From positions 1 to 36,698 of the forward strand of contig CAZMTP010000009.1 of NCBI GenBank assembly GCA_964569185.1: a stretch of DNA of 36,698 nt, given 5' to 3'. This DNA comes from DATIJP01 sp964569185. Lineage in GTDB: Bacteria > Chlamydiota > Chlamydiia > Chlamydiales > Rhabdochlamydiaceae. Each line of letters opens with the position of its first letter. Positions within the stretch are counted from its first letter, which is position 1. A model generated the notes under the pieces. It did not search any database and was not told where the DNA came from. It saw only the letters and a program-made list of their open reading frames with translations. This document shows positions 7,502-14,688 of the stretch, in pieces. The translations under genes were made by a program, and so were the position numbers.

Positions 7502-8127
7502 TCAGATAGCATTTCGACTTCGCCTGTCAAGAAGTTGTAGTAAGCGGCTTTAACGAGTAGTTTCTTTTTCTTGATGAGTTTGGCTAGTACTTTGTCTTTG
7601 CGCAATTGGGCTGCAGCCATGCGCGCATTGTTTTTGATCGCATTGGTTAATGGATCACCGGGCTGTTTTTTGGCCTCATTCACTGCCGGCTGGATCAGCT
7701 TGGCCACTGCTTCGATCCCTTCTGTTGTCCCATCTAAAACTGCTTTCACAGCACCACAATTTTGATGCCCTACCACTACAATAAGCGGCGCATGGAGCTG
7801 GAGCACCGCATAGTCGATGCTATTCTGTTCGGTCGCTCCGATCACATTGCCTGCAATGCGCACAATGAAAAGATGGCCTAAGCCCTGGTCAAATACAATT
7901 TCCGGCGCCACTCTAGAATCAGAACAGGCAACAATTGCAGCAAATGGTTCTTGTTTTTCCGATGTCTCTAAGCGGCGCTCCGCACACCGATTGGGATAAT
8001 GGGACGCTTCAGCGACAAAACGGCGATTGCCCTCTTTGAGTTTTGTGGCCGCCTCTTCTGGGGTCGCCGCAAAAATAAGATTAAAAGCCAAACAGCAAAA
8101 CAGTAAAAAAGCGTGCATATTTGTCAC
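7498..8127 (-). CDS. beta-carbonic anhydrase, exported
   Basis: Hydrates CO2 to bicarbonate and a proton. From the GTG at 8127 it has 209 residues. Residues 4-20 (MHAFLLFCCLAFNLIFA) form a clear signal peptide, so the enzyme should act in the periplasm. Zinc ligands and catalytic dyad of the beta class are all there: Cys68-Ser-Asp70-Ser-Arg72, then His121-x2-Cys124 in GHQNCGA. The GTG start directly follows the stop of the upstream carbonic anhydrase gene (TAAGTG). An ATG three codons later (8118) is equally possible. It is the last gene of the decarboxylase operon. Two carbonic anhydrases in series, one with and one without a signal peptide, suggest CO2 handling on both sides of the inner membrane. 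Confidence 0.92.
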   Translation of the reverse strand: MTNMHAFLLFCCLAFNLIFAATPEEAATKLKEGNRRFVAEASHYPNRCAERRLETSEKQEPFAAIVACSDSRVAPEIVFDQGLGHLFIVRIAGNVIGATEQNSIDYAVLQLHAPLIVVVGHQNCGAVKAVLDGTTEGIEAVAKLIQPAVNEAKKQPGDPLTNAIKNNARMAAAQLRKDKVLAKLIKKKKLLVKAAYYNFLTGEVEMLSD

Positions 8128-8784
8128 TTACCCTAATCTCTTCAGGATAAGCTTGGCTTCTTTTTCATCAATCAAAACAAATCGATTGAGGCTTGGCTCA
8201 TAGCAATAGACATCAGCATGGGCAATGTCAAACCACCAGCCATGCACACGGAGTGTTCCTTTCTCAAGCCTTTCCTGGACAAATGGATAGCTGGCAATAT
8301 GTTTCATCTGCTGCAGTACATTGACTTGTGAGATCTGATTCTCTAAAGAGAGTTTGGGATCTAAAACAAAGCCCTTTTTCACTTTTTTTAACGATTCTTC
8401 GCCATATTTCAACCATGAAGCAAGATGAGGACAGCGAAGGGTTTCTGTGCCCTGTACAAGAGCATGGATTGCCCCACATTCAGAATGGCCGCAAACAATG
8501 ATATCCGAAATATTCAAGGAAAAGATGGAAAACTCAATGGTTGCTTGCGCACTTGCCTCCTGCGATCCAGCGGAGACCGGCGGGACCAAATTCCCCATAT
8601 TCCGCAGCACAAATAGGTCCCCTGGGTTTGTGGACGCAAATAAGTTGGGAACCACCCGGCTGTCTGAACAGGCAATGAATAGAGTATCGGGCCTTTGCCC
8701 CAAGGCAAGCTTGGCAAACAGCTCCCGATGCTCTTCGGTTAAATTCTTTCTAAATTCTACGATCCCTTGAATGAGTTTTTTCAT
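8128..8784 (-). CDS. beta-carbonic anhydrase, cytosolic
   Basis: 218-residue beta-class carbonic anhydrase without a signal peptide. The zinc site is Cys39, His100 and Cys103 (ACSDSR; GHSECGA), with the Asp41/Arg43 dyad; RNMGN and the Pro-rich loop of this class are present. It interconverts CO2 and bicarbonate in the cytosol. It starts 36 nt after the transporter stop and abuts the exported carbonic anhydrase gene, so all four genes of this cluster are probably on one transcript. The likely CO2 source is the decarboxylase at the head of the operon; supplying bicarbonate for biosynthesis is an alternative role. The two enzymes differ enough in sequence that a recent tandem duplication is unlikely. 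Confidence 0.93.
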   Translation of the reverse strand: MKKLIQGIVEFRKNLTEEHRELFAKLALGQRPDTLFIACSDSRVVPNLFASTNPGDLFVLRNMGNLVPPVSAGSQEASAQATIEFSIFSLNISDIIVCGHSECGAIHALVQGTETLRCPHLASWLKYGEESLKKVKKGFVLDPKLSLENQISQVNVLQQMKHIASYPFVQERLEKGTLRVHGWWFDIAHADVYCYEPSLNRFVLIDEKEAKLILKRLG

Positions 8785-8820
8785 AAGGGATCCATAATAC
8801 CAGATCTGAAATTAAAATAA

Positions 8821-10128
8821 TTATTTATGTTCTAATTCAGATTTTTTAATCTCTTTTGCGAGTAGAAATCCAATGGCTGAAAGCAGCGCAAAAGGCAAAA
8901 GATACCAAGAAAATGAGCCTTCAGAGCCTGTCCAGCGTAAAAGATATAGGGTAAGTGCCGGTGTAAAACCGCCAATAGCAGCATCTGTTACATTAAAACT
9001 GACCCCCACGCAAGTGAAGCGGACATGTGTCGGAAAAAGACTTGGCAGGACAAAAGGAATGAGTGCAGAAAGACAGGTGATCAATAAACTAAAAATTGCC
9101 ATATACAAGGCAATAAAAAATATGGAAGCGTCATTGATCGCCTGGTACAAAGGATAGAGCAGTAATATCACCCCGATTGTGCAGCCTACTAAGATGGTTT
9201 TGTTATTAAATTTATCCCCTGCCATTCCAAAAAAGGGCAAAGGCACCGTGATGAATACTAAAAGCAACATGGTGATCAATAAATTATCTGCGTAATTAAT
9301 TCCCAAAATTTTTCCAAAATAGATAGGAAAATTCACCGTCAAAAGATAAAAAGCAGAAGAGTTTAAGGCACAAAATAAAATGCCTATAAAAATCCCTTTT
9401 TTATATTTACTAAGAACTTGCAAGACAGGTTCTTTAACCACTTTTTCATGCGTGACCATCTCTTTGAAAAGCGGAGTCTCATGCAACTTATGCCGTAAAT
9501 AGAGTCCAAAAAATCCAAGCAGTCCCCCAACAATAAAAGACAGTCGCCATCCCCAACTGATCAACGCTTCTGGCGAAAGATATTTCTCCAAGAAATAACA
9601 TTCGATTGTGCATACTAATATTCCTAACTGGTAACCCAAAGAAGCATAGCTGCACATATATCTTCTATTGGGAAGCCGAGAGCTTTCATATAGATAACAG
9701 CTAGCCCCTGGCAATTCCCCTCCAGCAGGGAAAGATTGCAACACACGCATGATCCCTAAAATAATAGGAGCAAATGCACCAATTTGTGCATAGGTTGGCA
9801 AAAAACCGGTAATAAAAGTGGGAAAAATCATCATCATAATAGAGAGTACAAGAGCTTTTTTTCTTCCAATGCGATCCCCTAAACGACCAAAAAAAAGTCC
9901 GCCTAAAGGGCGGGCTAAAAAGCCCAGTGCAAAGAGCAGAAAAGCATTTGTTAAATTAACAAGTTCTGACTGCGTATTGTCGAAAAACAGTTTTGCAATA
10001 ATCGGTGCCCAATAGACATAAAGATAGATCTCATACCATTCAAGGAAGTTACCAATGGTAACTGCCAGGATCACTGAGCGCTTTTCTTTTTTTGAAAAAC
10101 TAATTCCAGGAACATGTATGTGGTGCAT
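8821..10128 (-). CDS. MFS transporter, MHS family; probable histidine/histamine-linked carrier
   Basis: 435-residue, 12-helix transporter of the metabolite:H+ symporter branch. Family motifs are NFLEWYEIYLYVYWAPIIAKLFF in helix 1, GRLGDRIGRKKAL after helix 2 and PAGGELPGASCYLYESS. Its ATG overlaps the decarboxylase stop by one base (TAATG), so translation is coupled and the substrate is probably tied to that enzyme. Histidine uptake or histidine/histamine exchange is the natural inference, but the dedicated exchangers in known decarboxylase systems belong to the APC superfamily, so this would be a different solution. It is paralogous to the transporter at 6236-7501. Confidence 0.87.
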   Translation of the reverse strand: MHHIHVPGISFSKKEKRSVILAVTIGNFLEWYEIYLYVYWAPIIAKLFFDNTQSELVNLTNAFLLFALGFLARPLGGLFFGRLGDRIGRKKALVLSIMMMIFPTFITGFLPTYAQIGAFAPIILGIMRVLQSFPAGGELPGASCYLYESSRLPNRRYMCSYASLGYQLGILVCTIECYFLEKYLSPEALISWGWRLSFIVGGLLGFFGLYLRHKLHETPLFKEMVTHEKVVKEPVLQVLSKYKKGIFIGILFCALNSSAFYLLTVNFPIYFGKILGINYADNLLITMLLLVFITVPLPFFGMAGDKFNNKTILVGCTIGVILLLYPLYQAINDASIFFIALYMAIFSLLITCLSALIPFVLPSLFPTHVRFTCVGVSFNVTDAAIGGFTPALTLYLLRWTGSEGSFSWYLLPFALLSAIGFLLAKEIKKSELEHK

Positions 10129-11273
10129 TATCTAGTGCGCGCTTTTTTTAAATCTTTGGTGATTTGAATCACAATCTTATCAATTGCTTTATAGGTTAAA
10201 TGAGGCATCGTAATCATATGAGCAACATTACCTTCTACTGCAAGTTGCCAGTGCTGACATATTTTCTTAGAAGGTGTGGGAAAAACAACGATAATCGAGT
10301 TCTTATTGCGCCACGCTTGGATTCCCTGTTCGTTAAATTTTTTTACTGCATAACCTGCTTTTTTTATCGATTCAGAAACCAACTTCTTAAACTTGCCTCT
10401 TTCTGCACAATAGAGTTCATACCATAAAAAGAGAGGGGTCAATCCATTACGTGACCCAGTAATCGTATTATCTTTCACCCCTGCATAATCCACATGGGCA
10501 CCGATCTTATTCACATCATTTTTTTTGGTTAAAACTACGCCGCAAGGAATCGGAGTGCCAATCATTTTATGCCCGCTAATGGAAATACTATCGATCCCCA
10601 CTCTAAAATCAAATTTTTGCGTTTCCAGCTCAGGGAGAAAAGGAAGAATGAGGCCAAAGAACGCAGCATCGCAATGGATATAATGCTTCTTCAAACCCAG
10701 ATCATTTAAAATCTCTTTAATTTTTATAATACAATCCACAGCTCCTTTCATCGTGGTCCCAATATTGGCCAATATAATTGGTACTCTTTGTTTTTTCTGC
10801 TTTGATAATTTAGATTGTAAGTCCACATAGTCTATTTCCCCTTTAGGATCTGCTTTAACCAGCACAGAGTCCATTTTCAATATCTTGATACATTTAGGAA
10901 TGCTATAGTGGGACTCTTCAGAATAAAAGACGATTCCTTTAGGGTGAAGTTCGCGCGCTAAATAAAGACCAAATAAATTGCCTTCAGTGCCGCCGTTCGT
11001 TACATATCCCCAATAGTTATTTTTGGGTGCGTGAAACAGCTCTGCAAATTCATCGATGACCTCTTTTTCAATTCCGTGAGTATTTATTTTATAAACAGAA
11101 TGGTCATGAATGGGGTCGCCGATGTTATTGATATGGAAATGAAGAAAATGAAACAGCTTAGAATAGTCGAAAAATTGCGCAACAGGGTAGCCTGCCATCT
11201 CTTTAGATGCTTTTTTAAATTTTTTATATAGACTTTCAATAGTTTTGAAATTCTTATGCTTGTGAGGAGACAT
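10128..11273 (-). CDS. hdc: PLP-dependent histidine decarboxylase
   Basis: Removes the carboxyl group of histidine to give histamine and CO2, consuming a proton. The 381-residue length matches the bacterial PLP-type histidine decarboxylases (about 378). Diagnostic stretches are TNGGTEGNLFGLYLARE, the cofactor Asp202 in HCDAAFFG, and the PLP-binding Lys236 in SISGHKMIGTPIPCGV. The start has a good site (AAGGAA before ATG). It leads a minus-strand operon: decarboxylase, carrier (1-nt overlap), cytosolic carbonic anhydrase, exported carbonic anhydrase. The 93-nt divergent spacer upstream is very AT-rich and should hold the operon promoter. The closest alternative is another group II amino acid decarboxylase, since specificity is judged from overall resemblance. 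Confidence 0.88.
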   Translation of the reverse strand: MSPHKHKNFKTIESLYKKFKKASKEMAGYPVAQFFDYSKLFHFLHFHINNIGDPIHDHSVYKINTHGIEKEVIDEFAELFHAPKNNYWGYVTNGGTEGNLFGLYLARELHPKGIVFYSEESHYSIPKCIKILKMDSVLVKADPKGEIDYVDLQSKLSKQKKQRVPIILANIGTTMKGAVDCIIKIKEILNDLGLKKHYIHCDAAFFGLILPFLPELETQKFDFRVGIDSISISGHKMIGTPIPCGVVLTKKNDVNKIGAHVDYAGVKDNTITGSRNGLTPLFLWYELYCAERGKFKKLVSESIKKAGYAVKKFNEQGIQAWRNKNSIIVVFPTPSKKICQHWQLAVEGNVAHMITMPHLTYKAIDKIVIQITKDLKKARTR

Positions 11274-11366
11274 AGTTTTCCTTTCTAATTACATAATAAA
11301 TATTATTTTATCTATTCATTTTTTTCTAAAACAAAAATCAAACTATATGATACAATTCTCTCTGTT

Positions 11367-12451
11367 ATGAATAGGATTAATCAAGAAAGTGTTGTTTTTG
11401 TAGGCGCAGGGCCTGTGGGACTATGGACCGCAGTGCAAACCAAGCTGCTTCGTCCCGAATTAGACATTGCAATTCTTGAGAAAAATGCGGTCTATTCCCG
11501 TTCCCATGTATTGAAACTTAATGCTAAATCTCTTGCAGGCTATCCTCAAGACCGTAGGCTGCAAGCCATTGTTCAAAAATTCAAACAGACACCACATATT
11601 AAAACTAGTGACATTGAGGATGAGCTTTTAGCGCTTACGGGGCGCATAGCGTGATTCGAGAACAGATATTTGACGGCCGTCTTTCTACTGAAGGCTATTT
11701 GAAATTCATTATCGACGTGAAGTACGAAGTGTATGGACAAGGACACCGATTGCGCTTGATTAAAGAGAAATATCCTACTTTAAAGGTGCTAGATACCCTA
11801 GCTCAAGAACATGTAGGACAAGAAAAGGAAGGGAAGACCCCTGTCACATGTATCATCTTTGTGAATAAAGAAACAGCCACGCAAATGAGTGATGCAACAT
11901 TTAAACATCCTTATACTTTTCAAAATAGAGAAAAAATCGATGCTCACGTATTAGAACAAGTTGAAACTTGGCTAAAAATCAAACGGCAAAATGGCGAACA
12001 GGTCGTTGCCGGATCAGAGCGCATCACCTCTACTCCTCTGGGTTATTATGCAAGTGAAAGAGTGGTCAAAATAGACGATAAGCGAATTTATGCTCTTGTC
12101 GGCGATGCTGCTTTTGGTGTTCCCTTTTTTAGAAGTTTAAATAATGGATTTTTGGAAGGGACTTATCTAGCAAAAACAGTGGCCCAAACTCTAGCGCCAC
12201 AACCCTCTTTAGCAGGACGGATCCTTTCGCGCATCACCTTGGCTACCCATAATTTGCCGTGGCCGCTTTTTAAATACTCTTTCTATGTCAAAGTCCTTTC
12301 CAAAACGGAAATTTTTATTGCTGCAGTAAAAAGCTTTTTTCTGTCGATTTTGATCTTATTTATTCGAGTGAGCGCGCGCGTTCCTTGGCAAGTCAATTAC
12401 TGGTCCGAAGCACAAATCAAACAACTCCCCAACTTGACAGTGCCGGTTTAA
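11367..12451 (+). pseudogene. FAD-dependent monooxygenase (PHBH fold), frameshifted with probable internal deletion
   Basis: The first frame (11367-11654) gives a Rossmann FAD-binding start (VVFVGAGPVGLWTAVQ, acid end AILEK) and runs to IKTSDIEDELLALT before stopping. A second frame (overlapping ATGs near 11651) resumes with AYGAHSVIREQIF, which fits the conserved DG motif of this fold (normally GADGAHS) with the Asp replaced by Tyr. It continues to ALVGDAAFGVPFFRSLNNG, the second FAD motif, and a hydrophobic C-terminus. The distance between the first motif and the DG motif is about 86 residues, shorter than the usual 130-150, so some 45-60 codons seem to have been lost along with the frame. 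Function is probably gone. Confidence 0.65.
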
Positions 12452-12469
12452 ACAAGTTACACTCGTGCG

Positions 12470-13564
12470 GTGAAAAAATTCATTGCCGTTATTTTATTCC
12501 ATTTCAGCTGGTTACAAAGCGCTACTTTTTTTGTCACTGCTGATTTTCTCTATTGGTTTGCCCAAGAATCTGACCTTTCTTATGCCTTAAAAGTTAAAGG
12601 AGCTCATCAGATCTCAGACATTAACATCAGCCCTGTGCTGCTCGCCCCTAAAAAAGTGGAAGAACTCCGCAGTTCTTGGGCTCCAGGAGCGCGCTTAGGG
12701 ATTGGTTTTAAACCAGAGTGTGGGGGCTGGGATCTTTACGCTGATTGGACCTACTTTCATACCAAAAAAGAAAATTCCACAACGGTTGCCTCTTTTGGTA
12801 CGCCTACATTAGAACTATTTCCTGCTGCAGGGCAGCTTGCGCTCGTGGATCCTTGGATTAATGTGGGCAATTTCATCTCGATCTTTGATGCGCCTCTGCT
12901 TTTTGATTCTGTCTCTGCAAAATGGAACCTGACGTTAAATATTGTCGATCTTGAATTGGGACGAGCATTTCTTTTTGATCCCTGTTTTACCTTACGCCCC
13001 TATGCGGGGTTACGTGGGGTGCTTTTAAATTTAACATTCAATAACTTGGCCCAATTGAGACCTACCAATTCTGAAACATTTCTATTTAAAGACCGTTTTG
13101 AGAACTGTTTTTGGGGAGTGGGCCTTTTGGCAGGGATTCAGCCCGAGTGGCATTTTACGCCTCGCTGGATCCTTTTTTCCAATCTTGACGCTGCCCTGCT
13201 GTGGGGTCGAAATCATGAGCAAAAAAAAGAAAATTATGTAGGAACTGCTGCTTTTGGCGCGCTTCAATTTATTAACTATGAAAATAGAATGATAAATAAC
13301 AGAATGCAGATGCAAGCCATCTTGGATTTAGCTCTTGGGGTGCGCTGGGAAGAGACTTGGTGTTGCGCACGCTATCGCACCGCTGTAGATTTAGGGTGGG
13401 AACAACATTTCTGGTTTGATGCCGTTTCCCGTTTAAAGTTAAATACCGCTTTTCTTAATGATCTCGGGGGCGGCTCTTTGCAATTTGGTTTCCAAGGATA
13501 TGAGGAAGAGAAGAACAATCTTACCTTTGGCGGGCCGGTACTTAGGGCCCGCTTCGATTTTTAA
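12470..13564 (+). CDS. Lpg1974/MOMP-like outer-membrane porin
   Basis: 364-residue protein with an N-terminal signal peptide (MKKFIAVILFHFSWLQSA) followed by the family hallmark FVTADFLYWFAQE, which opens Lpg1974-type and MOMP-like barrels in Legionella and environmental chlamydiae. The rest alternates short amphipathic strands (GARLGIGF, WDLYADWTYF, RPYAGLRGVLLNL, FWGVGLLAGI) and ends in Phe (LRARFDF), the outer-membrane sorting signal. About six cysteines in the mature chain (DPCF, FENCF, WCCAR) would suit disulfide cross-linking of a chlamydial envelope. The start is GTG at 12470 with no clear ribosome site, 19 nt after the decayed monooxygenase. Role: general pore or adhesin-like surface protein. 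It is convergent with the next gene. Confidence 0.85.
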   Translation: MKKFIAVILFHFSWLQSATFFVTADFLYWFAQESDLSYALKVKGAHQISDINISPVLLAPKKVEELRSSWAPGARLGIGFKPECGGWDLYADWTYFHTKKENSTTVASFGTPTLELFPAAGQLALVDPWINVGNFISIFDAPLLFDSVSAKWNLTLNIVDLELGRAFLFDPCFTLRPYAGLRGVLLNLTFNNLAQLRPTNSETFLFKDRFENCFWGVGLLAGIQPEWHFTPRWILFSNLDAALLWGRNHEQKKENYVGTAAFGALQFINYENRMINNRMQMQAILDLALGVRWEETWCCARYRTAVDLGWEQHFWFDAVSRLKLNTAFLNDLGGGSLQFGFQGYEEEKNNLTFGGPVLRARFDF

Positions 13565-13566
13565 CT

Positions 13567-14550
13567 TTAAGGACTTTTTAAATCGTCGTTAAGGCCGGGT
13601 ACTATTGTAATAACTGAAAGCCTTTTATCTACTACTGTAGGAGAAACAACTACATGTAACTTTCTCCCATTTTGTGCGGTTTTACTGGGAGTGGGAGTAT
13701 GAGGAGATCTTTTTTCTAATAGCGCAGCTTTCGGAGAACGTTTTTTTGGAGATCCTGTAAGAGGCTTTTTAGGGGATTTTGAATTAATCTGTAATGTTGT
13801 TAATGTTAATTGAAAAAGACTCTGCATCGCTTTTTGAAGTATTGCTCCATAAAAAGAATTCAGCTTAATCAGAAGATGTGCATCTACGCGCATTTTAATT
13901 TTACTAACAAGCTGTTTGGTTTTGAACGATTCTATTAATTTACTTGCAATTTCACTAGATTTCGCACTTTCTTGTTCAACACATGCTTTCCTGAATTCAT
14001 TCACTAAATACAGAGAATCTCCAATTGAAAATTCACGTGCTAAGAAATATTCTTTCGAACCAATTTCAGTTTTTTTAGGTTTTGCTCCGGTTATCAAATA
14101 AGTACATTCTTTAATGCCTTGGCAAAATCCACTTGGAATGCCTTGAGTAAAATGTAAAAATTGGGCAAATCGTTCTAAAAAATGAGTATATTTGACAAGC
14201 AATGCATCATCTGTGCATTTGGTAAACTCAGATTCTGAATTTGTATAGCATCCATATTTATCTCGTTCTTCTTGCCGTTCAAGAATATCAACAGCAACTC
14301 CTGTTACTTTTTGATGTCCCCGCGGTTCAAAATCAAATTTTTTTGATTGATGCGGTTGAGGTGTAGCATTGTGATAGAGTGCTTTTTTTTCTTTATGCTC
14401 CAATACTTCTACGACTACTCTCAATTCCCTCCATGTGGGATTTGCTTTAACAAACCTTCTAAAGTCTTCCTCATCATTTTGAAATTGATGTACATAAGAT
14501 CTAACCTGATCATGTGTCCATCCCTTGCTTGTGGGAACCAACCCGTTCAT
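13567..14550 (-). CDS. unknown protein with SPKK-rich basic tail, candidate nucleic-acid-binding effector
   Basis: ATG 14550 has a strong Shine-Dalgarno site (AAGAGGA) and is preferred over an upstream ATG at 14607 that has none, giving 327 residues. The first 255 or so residues are mostly helical with no family I know. Residues about 257-290 pack four basic SP motifs (KSPKK, GSPKK, RSPKA, RSPHT) and TPTPSK, resembling the minor-groove-binding tails of histone H1 and typical eukaryotic proline-directed kinase sites. A beta-rich end follows (LHVVVSPTVV). No signal peptide or membrane segment is present. It could bind the bacterium's own DNA (chlamydiae use histone-like proteins) or act in the host nucleus. 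Both are guesses. Confidence 0.65.
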   Translation of the reverse strand: MNGLVPTSKGWTHDQVRSYVHQFQNDEEDFRRFVKANPTWRELRVVVEVLEHKEKKALYHNATPQPHQSKKFDFEPRGHQKVTGVAVDILERQEERDKYGCYTNSESEFTKCTDDALLVKYTHFLERFAQFLHFTQGIPSGFCQGIKECTYLITGAKPKKTEIGSKEYFLAREFSIGDSLYLVNEFRKACVEQESAKSSEIASKLIESFKTKQLVSKIKMRVDAHLLIKLNSFYGAILQKAMQSLFQLTLTTLQINSKSPKKPLTGSPKKRSPKAALLEKRSPHTPTPSKTAQNGRKLHVVVSPTVVDKRLSVITIVPGLNDDLKSP

Positions 14551-14688
14551 AAATCCTCTTCGTTTTATTTTCAGTGCATTATAATTAAAACAGATAAAAT
14601 TTGACACTAAAATATTATTTCAAAAATAAAAAATAAATTATAAATACTGCTCTAGGTTTTTAATCCACCACTCCCTATAAAGAAATCT

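Noticed and set aside
8451..8475. Possible second copy of the tRNA 3' end as attR (GATTGCCCCAC)
   Set aside because: Only an 8-base match inside the carbonic anhydrase gene; the T-arm part is absent.
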